A DNA stretch of 64,000 nucleotides from NCBI RefSeq assembly GCF_007859755.1, contig NZ_SJPF01000003.1:310001-374000 (forward strand), given 5' to 3'. Numbering within the stretch: the first letter of the stretch is position 1; every line of letters starts with the position of its first letter. The translations under genes were made by a program, and so were the position numbers. This document shows, one piece after another, positions 42,066 through 53,102 of the stretch. Source of the stretch: Blastopirellula retiformator (GTDB lineage Bacteria > Planctomycetota > Planctomycetia > Pirellulales > Pirellulaceae). Below the pieces are notes generated by a model. The model saw only the letters and a list, made by a program, of their open reading frames with translations. It made no database searches and was not told the DNA's origin.

Positions 42066-44915
42066 CTACTCGTCGCGCGGGCCGAGCCGCACGCCGGAGC
42101 GCGACAACAGCGCTTCGGCCAGGGCGCGTCCGGTTCGCGAGTTTTGGTTTTGCGCCACTTCTTCCGGCGTACCGGTGGCGACGACCATGCCCCCTTCATC
42201 GGCGGCGCCAGGGCCCATGTCGATGATATAGTCGGCCGCCATCATCATGTGCAGGTTATGCTCGACGACAATTAGCGAGTGTCCAACCTGCAGCAGCGAG
42301 TTGAAGCAGTCGAGCAGCTGGGCGATATCGGCAAAGTGCAAACCAGTGGTCGGTTCGTCAAGCAAGAAGAGGGTCCGCCCCCGCTTCGACGAAGCGAGAT
42401 AGCCGGCCAGTTTCAGACGCTGCGCTTCGCCCGCCGAGAGGGTGTTGGCGGGCTGGCCGAGACGCAGGTAATCGAGCCCGACGTCGATCAGCCGCTGCAG
42501 CTTGGCTTGCACCTTGGGTTGGCCGCGGAAGAAGACGAACGCCTCGCGGATGGTCATGTTCAATACCTCGGCGATGTTCTTGCCGCGGTACATGACTTCC
42601 AGCACGTCCTTCTTGTAGCGTCGCCCTTTGCACTCGGGGCACTTCATGTAGACGTCGGCGAGGAACTGCATGTCGATCGCGATGTGCCCGTCGCCGTCAC
42701 ATGCGTCACAACGTCCGCCGGCCACGTTGAAGCTGAAGTGGCTGGCCGTGAAGTTGTGCGTGCGGGCCTGGACGGTGGCGGCGAAGACGCTGCGAATTTC
42801 GTCAAACGCTTTGATGTAGGTGACCGGGTTGGATCGTGGCGAGCGACCGATCGGGCTTTGGTCGACCAGCACGACGTCGTCAATCTGGCCATCGCCAAAG
42901 ACGTCGTCGCAGTCGAGCGGCTTGGGCGCCTCTTTTCGCTTGCGACGGCAAAGGGCGGGATACAGCGTGTTGTCGACCAGCGTGCTTTTGCCGGCGCCGC
43001 TAACGCCGGTCACGACGCAAAGGACGCCCAGCGGGAACTCGACTTCAATATTCTTCAGGTTGTTGCCGCGGGCGCCCTTGACGCGGACGCGACCGTGCGT
43101 GGTGTCGCGGCGCTTTTCGAGATGGATCACCTTGCGGCGGCCCATCAGGTAATCGCCGGTCAGCGTTTCTTCCGAAGTTAGCAGCTCTTTGGCGGTCCCT
43201 TGGAAGACGATCTCGCCGCCACGTTCGCCGGCGCCGGGACCAAACTCGATGATCTCATCGGCTCGGCGGATCATCGACTCTTCGTGTTCGACCAATACGA
43301 CGGTGTTGCCGCGGCGGTTCAGGTCTTGAATCGCGCCGGCCAAACGTTCGACGTCGACCGGATGCAAACCGACCGACGGTTCGTCAAAGACGTACAGCAT
43401 GTTGACCAAGCTCGAACCGAGCGTGCTGGTCAGCGCTACGCGCTGCGCTTCGCCGCCGCTCAAAGTGCGGATCGTGCGATCGAGCGACAAGTAGCCGAGC
43501 CCAACGACGTTCAGATACTTGAGCCGATCGAGCAACTGCGTCAGCACTTGCCGGGCGATCGCCTGTTCGCGGGGCGGAAGCTTCAGCGATTGGAAGAACT
43601 CGTAGGCGTCGCGAATTTTCATCGTCGAGATTTCGGCGATGTTCTTGCCGCCGATGCGGACCGCCAGCGACTCGGGGCGGAGACGCTGACCATGGCAAGA
43701 CTCGCAATCGCGGAAGCTGCGCCAGCGGCTGAGGAAGACCCGCAGGTGCATCTTGTACTTGCGCCGCTCGAGCCATTGGAAGAAGCCCTTGAGCCCGCCA
43801 AACTCGCGCTCCGGCACCCCTTCGCGAATCAGACGCAGATGGTCTTCGGTCAATTCGCGGAACGGGACGTTGGTCGGAATATTGTAGTCGGGCGCCAGGG
43901 CGAGCAACTCTTCCAGCTCGTGATGATAGGCGGGCGTATTCCAAGGAGCGATCGCGCCATCGGCCAGCGACTTGCTGACGTCGGGGACGATCAGATCCAT
44001 GTCCATATCGATCACGTTGCCAAAACCTTCGCAGGCCTGGCAGGCGCCAAGCGGACTGTTGAAGTTAAACAGTCGCGGCTCAGGCTCGATGAACTCTTTA
44101 TCGCACGTTTCGCAGCGGAGCTGGTTGCTGTAGACCTGGCGACGCCAGACGCGGCCATCGACCTCTTGCAGCGAGCTGGGATCGGCGGCGCCCTGCTCTT
44201 CCGATTCGACCAGCAGTTGGCAGACTCCTTCGCCATGCAGGAAGGCGGTTTCGAGCGACTCTTGCAGACGTTCCGCTTTCAGCCCTTCGCCCGAGAGACG
44301 ATCGGCGATCGCTTGAACCGGGCCGCCGTTGAGCTGCTGCGCGTCGCTGGTCAGGTTGAGCGTCTTTTGGCCCAAGATCACCCGGACGAACCCATCTTCA
44401 CGCAGATCGGCGACGACCTGATCCCACGACTCTTCCTGGTCGGGGGCGACCGGAAAGGTGAGCATCATCCGCCCGGCGAAGTTCATCTCCAGGATTTGTT
44501 GAGCGACGTCTTGCGGGGTGTCGCGTTGGATCCGAGCGCCGCAGCAGGGGCAATAGATCTCGCCGATCTTGGCGAACAGCAGACGCAGGTAGTCGGTCGT
44601 TTCGGTGGCGGTGCCGACGGTCGAGCGGTTTGAGCGCGAATCATTGCCGCGGGTCACGGCCAGCGCTGGGGGAATGCCGTCGATCGATTCGGCGGCGGGC
44701 TTTTCGAGCCGCTCGAGAAACTGCCGCGTGTAGGCCGAAAAGCTCTCGATGTAGCGGCGCTGCCCTTCGGCATACAGCGTATCGAGGGCCATGCTGGTTT
44801 TGCCGCTGCCGCTGACGCCGCAGAATACAAACAGCTTGCGATGTGCGAGATCGAGGTCCACTTTCTTCAGGTTGTGAACTTCGACGCCTCGGAGTTGAAT
44901 CGACGTGTTGGGCAA
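42066..44915 (-). CDS. uvrA: Excinuclease ABC subunit A (UvrA or UvrA paralogue)
   Basis: Damage-recognition ATPase of nucleotide excision repair. A TTG start at 44915 (PNTSIQLRGVEVHNLK) is chosen because GGAGGAG lies about 6 bases upstream; another TTG nine codons earlier (44942) is less well placed. It has about 949 residues. ATPase I is FCGVSGSGKTSMALD with LSGGEAQRVAL and FDEPSVGLHP; ATPase II is GVSGAGKSTLVDN with LSAGEAQRLKLAGYL and LLDEPTTGLH. Zinc modules are CPCC, CETC/CQAC and CDAC/CPEC. The second signature has Ala for Gly, and the segment GNDSRSNRSTVGT differs from the common QKTTSRNPRSTVGT, so this may be a UvrA paralogue and not the housekeeping copy. Confidence 0.9.
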   Translation of the reverse strand: MPNTSIQLRGVEVHNLKKVDLDLAHRKLFVFCGVSGSGKTSMALDTLYAEGQRRYIESFSAYTRQFLERLEKPAAESIDGIPPALAVTRGNDSRSNRSTVGTATETTDYLRLLFAKIGEIYCPCCGARIQRDTPQDVAQQILEMNFAGRMMLTFPVAPDQEESWDQVVADLREDGFVRVILGQKTLNLTSDAQQLNGGPVQAIADRLSGEGLKAERLQESLETAFLHGEGVCQLLVESEEQGAADPSSLQEVDGRVWRRQVYSNQLRCETCDKEFIEPEPRLFNFNSPLGACQACEGFGNVIDMDMDLIVPDVSKSLADGAIAPWNTPAYHHELEELLALAPDYNIPTNVPFRELTEDHLRLIREGVPEREFGGLKGFFQWLERRKYKMHLRVFLSRWRSFRDCESCHGQRLRPESLAVRIGGKNIAEISTMKIRDAYEFFQSLKLPPREQAIARQVLTQLLDRLKYLNVVGLGYLSLDRTIRTLSGGEAQRVALTSTLGSSLVNMLYVFDEPSVGLHPVDVERLAGAIQDLNRRGNTVVLVEHEESMIRRADEIIEFGPGAGERGGEIVFQGTAKELLTSEETLTGDYLMGRRKVIHLEKRRDTTHGRVRVKGARGNNLKNIEVEFPLGVLCVVTGVSGAGKSTLVDNTLYPALCRRKRKEAPKPLDCDDVFGDGQIDDVVLVDQSPIGRSPRSNPVTYIKAFDEIRSVFAATVQARTHNFTASHFSFNVAGGRCDACDGDGHIAIDMQFLADVYMKCPECKGRRYKKDVLEVMYRGKNIAEVLNMTIREAFVFFRGQPKVQAKLQRLIDVGLDYLRLGQPANTLSAGEAQRLKLAGYLASSKRGRTLFLLDEPTTGLHFADIAQLLDCFNSLLQVGHSLIVVEHNLHMMMAADYIIDMGPGAADEGGMVVATGTPEEVAQNQNSRTGRALAEALLSRSGVRLGPRDE

Positions 44916-45396
44916 CTCTGGCTCCTCCCCACTTCCTCTCAACGCGCGTCGGCGGCGACCATAGAATCCTTCATCTTACCCCCGGCTGAGCCGTCAAGAT
45001 AGTAGCGCGGCCGGCCTGGATATTGCCTGCCCCCCGGCAGTTCGATAGAGTGTCGCAGAGAGGTCGCCGCTGCAGGCGAACCGCCCCAATGGCTGGCCCT
45101 TGTTTTGTTGCGGCCCGAATCGTCGGAACCGCTGTCCTCGTCACTATTTGCGGCTATCATGGGGTGATCCTGCAGCTAGCCCTGCGAAGGTCAGAAGCGG
45201 CTGCCAGGATCATTTCGGCCCGGCGGCACGGGTTTACGCGAATGAGGGCTAAATTGAGCGTCTTGGCGATTTACGCCAAGGGGGCGATCCTGGTCGGCCA
45301 ATCCCGGTCCTTGCGATCACCCCAATTTGCGACCCCAGAACCGAAACCACGATCCGCCGCCGCTTCCTGCTTTGGCGACAACCAGCGAGATAACCA
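44916..45396. other. Intergenic stretch between divergent uvrA and cupin genes
   Basis: About 480 bases. A plus-strand open frame across 45023-45400 has no family resemblance, no ribosome-binding site and runs into the cupin start, so I do not call it. The region must hold promoters in both directions. Confidence 0.5.
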
Positions 45397-45777
45397 ATGA
45401 AAGTTCAGCACTTTGAGCAGTCGGCCGCCAACGCGGTTCACATGGAAGGCGCAACCGGCTGCCAAGTTCGGCAGTTGATCAACGATAAGGATGGCGCCCC
45501 CAACTTTGCGATGCGGCAGTTTGAAGTGGCGCCTGGCGGCCACACTCCCAAGCATCACCATCCCTACGAGCACGAGGTTTACGTGATCGCCGGCAACGGC
45601 GTGGTGCTGGAAGGAGATCAGCCGCGAGAGATCAAAGCGGGGGACGTCGTCTATGTCGCGCCGGACGAAGTGCATCAGTTTCAGAACGTCGGCGCGAGCC
45701 CGCTGAAGTTCCTCTGCCTGGTTCCGAATGCGGCCAACAACGCCCAGTTCGTCGCCAAGCCGGAATGCGCCGAGTAG
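45397..45777 (+). CDS. Small single-domain cupin
   Basis: The 126-residue protein forms one beta-barrel. Metal-ligand motifs are visible as PGGHTPKHHHPYEHEVYVIAG (key HHHPYEHE, giving three His/Glu ligands) and the second motif GDVVYVAPDEVHQFQN. Such proteins can be dioxygenases, isomerases or sensors; the substrate is unknown. The gene ends 45 bases before ligA on the same strand and may be cotranscribed with it. Confidence 0.9.
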   Translation: MKVQHFEQSAANAVHMEGATGCQVRQLINDKDGAPNFAMRQFEVAPGGHTPKHHHPYEHEVYVIAGNGVVLEGDQPREIKAGDVVYVAPDEVHQFQNVGASPLKFLCLVPNAANNAQFVAKPECAE

Positions 45778-45806
45778 GTTTGCTCGCCGCGCACGTCTCC
45801 CTATGA

Positions 45807-47852
<2,046 letters not shown>

Positions 47853-47875
47853 TTTTGTATAGAATCTGCGATTTT

Positions 47876-47894
47876 CTCGCGAGATGCGAGTTTT
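47876..47894 (+). terminator. Weak hairpin with T-run after ligA
   Basis: CTCGC (47876-47880) and GCGAG (47886-47890) pair around GAGAT and are followed by TTTTCTTGTC. The stem is only 5 bp, so termination would be partial. Confidence 0.4.
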
Positions 47895-47995
47895 CTTGTC
47901 CTGCCAATCGTCTCAAATTCGCTTAGATAAGTAAGGGCCACGCGGTAGCCAACTTTACTTATCGATTTGAATCGCTCTTTTTGGGGAATTGGGGC

Positions 47996-48190
47996 ATGCG
48001 AATTGTATCTATGACGAAGCGGGAGCGCACTCCCGCCTGGTATCGCTGCTGTCGATGCCGGAAGGTGGTCGCAGCAGTGCGACCTTTGACCGATCAGTTT
48101 ATTTGCGAGCACTGTGGTCAGTCGCTCGACGAAGATGACGAAATTGCCATCATCCATCCGACGGTGCGTCGTCCCCCGTCACAGAATTAA
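47996..48190 (+). CDS. Small zinc-ribbon protein
   Basis: The product has 64 residues from the ATG at 47996; an ATG five codons later (48011) is an alternative. Two cysteine pairs, CCRC (with the preceding tyrosine: WYRCCRCRK) and CEHC (FICEHCGQSL), are spaced about 20 residues apart and should bind one zinc. The tail is acidic (DEDDEIAI). Function unknown. A strong terminator follows at 48252-48290, which supports a real transcript. Confidence 0.65.
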   Translation: MRIVSMTKRERTPAWYRCCRCRKVVAAVRPLTDQFICEHCGQSLDEDDEIAIIHPTVRRPPSQN

Positions 48191-48251
48191 TCTGCCGGAA
48201 AGAAGAACGCGGTGGGGAAGAGAACATCCGCTCGGGTTCTGATGTGTGTGC

Positions 48252-48290
48252 GAAGAGGGCGTCGATGTGCTGCGGCGCCCTCTTCTTTTT
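48252..48290 (+). terminator. Intrinsic terminator after the zinc-ribbon gene
   Basis: GAAGAGGGCG (48252-48261) pairs perfectly with CGCCCTCTTC (48276-48285) and is followed by TTTTT. Confidence 0.88.
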
Positions 48291-48305
48291 CTTGCGACAG
48301 CCGTC

Positions 48306-48566
48306 TTACTTGCTGTCGGTGTTGATGTCTTTCAGGCTACGTCCCAAGCGCTTGGTGCGCGGGCTGCTGCCCGACGAGCCCGATCCCAGCGACTTGCGCG
48401 ACGCGGCGGTCTCGCCGACGTTGCCCATCAGGCCCAGAAAGTCGCTCTTCCCTTTTTCTTGCTCGGTGGGCATGCCGATTTGTTCCACGGCGTCATTCAC
48501 GCCGAGCAGGACGGCTTGTTTGACGCCGTCGCGCATCCACTGAAAGAAGTTGAAGTTATTGCTCAT
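48306..48566 (-). CDS. Small unknown protein
   Basis: The 86-residue protein starts MSNNFNFFQWMRDGVKQAVLLGVNDAVEQIG and ends in a low-complexity Ser/Gly/Arg tail (GSGSSGSSPRTKRLGRSLK). AGGGAG lies 6 bases before the ATG. There is no membrane segment. The N-terminal half could form one amphipathic helix. I do not recognise the family. It lies between convergent and divergent neighbours with its own ribosome-binding site. Confidence 0.6.
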   Translation of the reverse strand: MSNNFNFFQWMRDGVKQAVLLGVNDAVEQIGMPTEQEKGKSDFLGLMGNVGETAASRKSLGSGSSGSSPRTKRLGRSLKDINTDSK

Positions 48567-48796
48567 GCTCGCTCCCTTGTTTGCGAAATCGCCCGATTCA
48601 ATCGGTGGGGGAAATTATCAAGCTCGCCAGATCGCGTCCAGATCAGTCGTAAACGCGGGGGAATTCTCGTAATTGTGCTAGCAGCGACCTAAACGAATAA
48701 GAAAGGTTGTAAAAATGGCGTCGATGCGTCGATATGGTAAGTGAGGAAGTTTGCGGGGAGATGCGCAACAGCTAATTTACCGGTAGGAGACGGAAC

Positions 48797-50464
48797 GTGG
48801 CGGCGGAAAACAAGGCGGGACGACATAGCGAGCACGTCAACCAGCAGGAGCCTTTTTCGTGGGGCGCCTTTTCGTTCGGAATCATTTTTGGCGTGGTCTT
48901 GCTCTATATCGTGATTGTGCGTCCCGCGCAAAACGATTCGCAGGCCCTGCAGTCGCGAATCTCGCGAATCGACCGCACCTTGAAGGAATTGGTCGCTTTC
49001 AAGTCGAGCGTGCAGGAGACGAACGATCTGATGTCGTCGCTCCAACAACAAGCCGAGCTGTATGCTGACGCTCAGGCTTCGTGCGATTCGCTCGAGAGCA
49101 TTCACTGCCAGCTGGCCGCCAGCCAAATTGATTTCCGACAAATGGAGACCTCGCTCCAGCGGCTTGATCGCCTGCAGCAACGCTTAAATGATCAGGCCAA
49201 GGCCGCCGCCGCGTCCGTCCGCGTCGTCGAGAACATCGACTACGTGAACCGCACCTTACTCGAACAAGACGCCCTCACCCTGGATGCGATCGCGGCGTTG
49301 ACCAACGCCGACAATCTCCGCGGCCAGGCCCAGCGGGTCGAACATGATCTGGCCCGCACCGAAGTGACGCTGGATCGCGTGGCGTCGCTACATCGCCGCA
49401 TGCAGGATCAGTATCCGGCGGCGCTGGCTGCCGAACAGACGCTGAATCAAATGCTCAACGCTCAGGCTCGTCTCGCCCAGGCTGAACCCGAAATGATCGC
49501 CACCCACCGCGCCGTCGACGGTCTGCTGCGTCTGAAGAATAAGACGCTGAACTCGACCGGCGACATGCAACAGGCCGACATGGTGCTCGACAACGTCCTG
49601 GCGATCCCGGGCGAATTGGCCAAGGTTTCGCAGTACGAGTATGTCGCCAACCTGGAGAGCAATCTCGGTTCGCTGACGCAGTTGCTCGACAAGGTGCTCG
49701 CGTCGCAGGCTCAGACCCGTCAGGCCGACATGCTGCTCGAGAACATGCTCGCTCGCCAAGACGAAATCATCCTCTCGGCCACCCAGGGACGTTGCGCCGA
49801 CATGGTGCTGACCAACATGCTGGGAGTGCAGGGTGACCTGCTGGCGTCGCTGCCGCAGTCGCGACAAGCCGACAGCGCCTTGCAGAACATGCTGGGCATG
49901 CAGGATGAAATCGTCGACAACGTGCCGCAAGCTCGTCAGGCCGACATCGTCTTGAATAACATGTTTCGCCTGCAGGATGACATTCTCGACTCACGAACCG
50001 GCGCCATCGCCGCCGACATCGCCCAGCAGAACGTTTACGCTCTGCAGAAAGAGCTGGTTATGGCGGCCCCGATGACGATGCGGGCCCGCGAAGTCGCCGG
50101 CGACATGATGCGGATCGAAGCCGAGCTGATCTGCCAGGCCGGCGACAGCTACGAAGCCCGCGAAACGCTGGACGAACTGGTTTCGCTTCGCAGCGAGATC
50201 TCGGCCAGTAGCCGCGACGTTGATACGGCCTTGGCTTCGCTTCGCCAACTGCTGACGCTGAAAGATCAAGCGTTGGCCGTTGCGGCGACGCCTCGCAGTG
50301 GCGGAGTCTTCGCCCTGGCCAAAGCGGTTGGCGGCGCCTTCGCCAGCGGATCGAGCGTCGTCATCACGCTTCGCCCGCACGAACTGCAGAACCTGGCCGA
50401 TCGGTCGCTGGGAGAAGAGCCGCAAGCGATTGCCCGGCAGATCTCGGGCGCCGTGCTGCGATAG
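48797..50464 (+). CDS. Membrane-anchored helical protein with 24-residue tandem repeats
   Basis: A GTG start at 48797 follows GGAG at 8-9 bases. The 555-residue protein has one membrane helix (about residues 25-43, SFGIIFGVVLLYIVIV), a coiled-coil region (about 50-290) and then exact 24-residue repeats. Units begin RQADMLLENML, RCADMVLTNML, RQADSALQNML, RQADIVLNNMF, IAADIAQQNVY, MRAREVAGDMM, YEARETLDELV and DTALASLRQLL, covering 49718-50293 at 72 bases each; one looser unit precedes them. The C-terminal 57 residues are not repeated. The consensus has a short acidic/hydrophobic helix followed by (M/L)(Q/R)(D/E)E(I/L). It is probably an envelope-spanning or tethering helical rod. Family not recognised. 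Confidence 0.82.
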   Translation: MAAENKAGRHSEHVNQQEPFSWGAFSFGIIFGVVLLYIVIVRPAQNDSQALQSRISRIDRTLKELVAFKSSVQETNDLMSSLQQQAELYADAQASCDSLESIHCQLAASQIDFRQMETSLQRLDRLQQRLNDQAKAAAASVRVVENIDYVNRTLLEQDALTLDAIAALTNADNLRGQAQRVEHDLARTEVTLDRVASLHRRMQDQYPAALAAEQTLNQMLNAQARLAQAEPEMIATHRAVDGLLRLKNKTLNSTGDMQQADMVLDNVLAIPGELAKVSQYEYVANLESNLGSLTQLLDKVLASQAQTRQADMLLENMLARQDEIILSATQGRCADMVLTNMLGVQGDLLASLPQSRQADSALQNMLGMQDEIVDNVPQARQADIVLNNMFRLQDDILDSRTGAIAADIAQQNVYALQKELVMAAPMTMRAREVAGDMMRIEAELICQAGDSYEARETLDELVSLRSEISASSRDVDTALASLRQLLTLKDQALAVAATPRSGGVFALAKAVGGAFASGSSVVITLRPHELQNLADRSLGEEPQAIARQISGAVLR

Positions 50465-50513
50465 CCGCAACGAAACGTGAAAACAGCGGCCGGAGGTCAC
50501 GCTCTGTCGCTTC

Positions 50514-50551
50514 AAGGGAGTTCTCTTCGCACAAAGAGAACTCCCTTTTTT
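50514..50551 (+). terminator. Terminator after the 24-residue-repeat gene
   Basis: AAGGGAGTTCTCTT (50514-50527) pairs perfectly with 50534-50547 and is followed by TTTT. The A/T-rich ends allow function in both directions, towards the convergent adk gene as well. Confidence 0.9.
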
Positions 50552-50556
50552 GTGCG

Positions 50557-51198
50557 CTATGCCGTCTTCAAACCGAGCTTCGTTTGGATTTCTTCGTAGA
50601 CCCCTTCGGCTGGTTGGGTGCCGTCGACTTCCAGCACCAGTTCTTTGCGGCGGAACAAATCGAGAATCGGCGCCGTTTTTTCGTGATAAGTTTGCAGGCG
50701 ATCGGCGACGGCGCTCGGCGTATCGTCGGCCCGTTGTTTCAGCGGGGCGCCGCACACGTCGCAGACGTCCTTTTTGCGGGGGCGATGATGAATCAGGTTG
50801 TAGTCGAGTCCGCAGCCGGTGCAGAGTCGTCGCGAAAGTACCCGCTCACGTACGACGTCGTCCGGCACGACGATATGAATGACGGCGTCGATGTCGTACG
50901 ATTCGAGGAAGAATTCGGCCTGAACGGCGTTCCGCGGAAATCCGTCCAAGATATAGCCAAAGTTCCAGTCATGTTCGGCCAGGCGGCTTTTCACCACGTC
51001 GGCGACAATCTCGTCGCTGACCAACTCTCCTTGGCGGATCAAACGCTGAACGCGAGCCGCCAGCTTGGTGTGGTTGGCGATGTTCCAGCGAAAGATGTCG
51101 CCGACGCTGATGTGGGCCAACTCATACGCTTTGCATAGCATTTTGGCCTGCGTCCCTTTACCGCACCCCTGGACCCCCATGATGATATATTTTCGCAT
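50557..51198 (-). CDS. adk: Adenylate kinase with zinc-type LID
   Basis: Interconverts ATP + AMP and 2 ADP in the cytosol. The 213 residues contain the P-loop GVQGCGKGTQ (8-17), the AMP-binding DGFPRNAVQAEFF, and a LID with four cysteines (CTGCG and CDVCG) as in zinc-containing adenylate kinases. It differs from a canonical adk at GFPR/N and in the P-loop Val-Gln, so a nucleoside-monophosphate kinase of slightly different specificity is possible. It stands alone, not in the usual secY ribosomal cluster, which could mean a second copy exists elsewhere. Confidence 0.88.
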   Translation of the reverse strand: MRKYIIMGVQGCGKGTQAKMLCKAYELAHISVGDIFRWNIANHTKLAARVQRLIRQGELVSDEIVADVVKSRLAEHDWNFGYILDGFPRNAVQAEFFLESYDIDAVIHIVVPDDVVRERVLSRRLCTGCGLDYNLIHHRPRKKDVCDVCGAPLKQRADDTPSAVADRLQTYHEKTAPILDLFRRKELVLEVDGTQPAEGVYEEIQTKLGLKTA

Positions 51199-51335
51199 CG
51201 CACCACACTCGCAACAGGTTTTCGGACCGTGGTCGCCTTAGGGATCTCAGAAGAATGACTGAGACAATACAAGGCGGTAGCGGCATTCAACCAGACGATG
51301 CGCCGCGCGACCAGTCGCTAACTGGTCCAAAACGG

Positions 51336-51370
51336 AAAAAAACGAGAGAGAGCCAAGCGGCTCTCTCTCG
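51336..51370 (-). terminator. Terminator of the minus-strand methyltransferase
   Basis: CGAGAGAGAGCC (51343-51354) pairs perfectly with 51359-51370 around AAGC. On the minus strand it is followed by seven T's. It lies about 50 bases after the stop at 51422. Confidence 0.92.
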
Positions 51371-51421
51371 TCTCAACCGGCCTTCCCCCGAAGCGCCGCG
51401 ATGGAGGTAGTTTTTCCTGCG

Positions 51422-52498
51422 TTAGCCTAAGCGGGCGAGGTAGTAGTTGTTCATGATGTCATGCTCTAGCTGACGGATATCGACCTGGGCGAAACCGGCC
51501 CCGATCAGCATCTCTTGGGCAAGCTCCTCGCCCCAGGCGGCGCCTAGTCCCATGCCGCCCTGGGCGAGGGAAACGCTCATGCAGTGCATGCACGAGATCG
51601 TGTAAATGAACGCCCCCAGCGGCTGGTCGATATTTTTCTCGACATAGCTTGAGGCGCGAATGTCCTGCATCAAAAAGATGCCGTCGCGACGCAATGCGCC
51701 GGAGATATTTCGCAGCACCTTGTCAGGATAGGCCTGATCATGGATCGCGTCGAACGCGGTCACCAGGTCAAAGCGATCTCGCTCTTCCAACTGCGACACG
51801 TCGCGAACTTTCAGCACCAGGTTGGGCAGGTCTTTGTCTTCAATAGCGCTCCGGCCGGCGACGATCGCATCAGCGCACAGGTCGTAGCCGACGAAGCGAC
51901 TGTTCGGAAAACGTTCGGCCAGCAGAATCAGCGTTTGGCCCGAACCGCAACCGATGTCGAGGACGTCGATCCCCTGCTCTAGCTTGTCGGTCAGACCGTC
52001 GACCAGTGGCAAGATGTGATCCAGCAGCGCCGCGACCGTCGTTTGCGCACTTTCGTCCGCCATGACGTCGTGAAAGCGGTGGAACTCGTGATAGCAGACG
52101 CCGCCGCCATGGGTGAACTTGTCGACGACCTGCGTTTCGACGTAACCCAACACGGCGATCCACTGCGCGACCGACGCCAGGTTGGACGGCGTCGCGGCTC
52201 GCGTCAGCAGCGCCGCATGCTCGGGCGGCAATCGGTAAGAACGTTCGTCCCGATCGTAGTCGATCACCTTGGCCGCGACTAACGCGTTCAGCCATTCCCG
52301 TACGTAGCGTTCATTCAGGCCCGACGCAAACGCGATTTCTTCGCTGGTCGCCGGCGGCATCTCGGCCATGACGTCGAACAGCCCGGTCCGATGTCCGATC
52401 GAAGACATCAGCATCGTCGCGGCGCCATTCATCGCGTCTAAGAACGTGGCGGCGAACGATTCCATCTTCGCCGGATCTAGTTCCAAAGCTGTCGCCAT
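51422..52498 (-). CDS. Class I SAM-dependent methyltransferase with N-terminal winged-helix domain
   Basis: The 358-residue protein is related to the small-molecule methyltransferases that carry a dimerisation/winged-helix region (Rv2258c-like). The N-terminal half has HRTGLFDVMAE and SEEIAFASGLNERYVREWLNALVA, a HTH-like dimerisation fold. The SAM-binding motif is VLDIGCGSGQTLILLAERFP, with the post-I acidic region RFVGYDLCADAI and the LVTAFDAIHDQAYP motif. The acceptor substrate is unknown. GGAGAGAG lies before the ATG. It is on the same strand as, and downstream of, the GNAT gene. Confidence 0.88.
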   Translation of the reverse strand: MATALELDPAKMESFAATFLDAMNGAATMLMSSIGHRTGLFDVMAEMPPATSEEIAFASGLNERYVREWLNALVAAKVIDYDRDERSYRLPPEHAALLTRAATPSNLASVAQWIAVLGYVETQVVDKFTHGGGVCYHEFHRFHDVMADESAQTTVAALLDHILPLVDGLTDKLEQGIDVLDIGCGSGQTLILLAERFPNSRFVGYDLCADAIVAGRSAIEDKDLPNLVLKVRDVSQLEERDRFDLVTAFDAIHDQAYPDKVLRNISGALRRDGIFLMQDIRASSYVEKNIDQPLGAFIYTISCMHCMSVSLAQGGMGLGAAWGEELAQEMLIGAGFAQVDIRQLEHDIMNNYYLARLG

Positions 52499-52592
52499 CT
52501 CACTCTCTCCCGTTCACGATTGATTCGCCCGCCGTCTAAATTCGAGTGCGGTCTGGGGCGATATTTGGCGAAGCGGAAGAGGCAGGCGTTTG

Positions 52593-53015
52593 TTACGTGA
52601 TTTTTTTTCGCAGCAGCGAATAAACGCCCGGCTCCTGTTTTTCAAAGCCAAAACGCTCGTAAAACGGGATCAGATCGCCGGCGCAATTCAGGGCGATCGC
52701 ATCAACGGCGGCCAATTGGGGATGCGCAATTACCGCACCAATCAGACGTTTCCCCAGCCCTTGGCCGCGGTAATCGGGGGCAATCACGACGTCGTATAAC
52801 ATCGCCCGATAGGTGAAATCGGTCAGCAGGCGGCAGAACCCGGCCAGTCGGTCATCGGCCTCCTCATCCACCAGGGCGATCACGACCGAACTATGAGCGA
52901 CCGCGCCCCGAACATCCGCAAGTTGCCGACCCGGCGTCCACCACAGATCTTGAAACAGTTCGGTCAGTCGCGCAAGCTGCGCATCGTTGAGCGTATCGAC
53001 CTGACGAATGGGCAT
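52593..53015 (-). CDS. GNAT-family N-acetyltransferase
   Basis: The start at 53015 (MPIRQVDTLNDAQLARL) gives a 140-residue protein of normal single-domain GNAT size; the upstream extension has no resemblance. The acyl-CoA loop is YDVVIAPDYRGQGLGKRLIGAVI (key RGQGLG), followed by VDAIALNCAGDLIPFYERFGF, the usual C-terminal region. This resembles small-molecule or peptide acetyltransferases; substrate unknown. It follows the DUF5690 gene by 87 bases on the same strand. Confidence 0.9.
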   Translation of the reverse strand: MPIRQVDTLNDAQLARLTELFQDLWWTPGRQLADVRGAVAHSSVVIALVDEEADDRLAGFCRLLTDFTYRAMLYDVVIAPDYRGQGLGKRLIGAVIAHPQLAAVDAIALNCAGDLIPFYERFGFEKQEPGVYSLLRKKIT

Positions 53016-53102
53016 GGGCGGTTCCCTGGAGAAGTATGAAGGCGTGCGAATCACGTCGTACGGAGTGGGAAACGACCTGCCAGGTTCGCTGGAATTGCGC
53101 AA

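Noticed and set aside
45023-45400. 125-codon plus-strand frame before the cupin gene
   Set aside because: No ribosome-binding site, no domain, and it ends across the cupin start; probably chance.
49646-50293. 72-base periodic region considered as a CRISPR array
   Set aside because: The periodicity is at codon level in an open frame, with diverged DNA and no spacer/repeat alternation.
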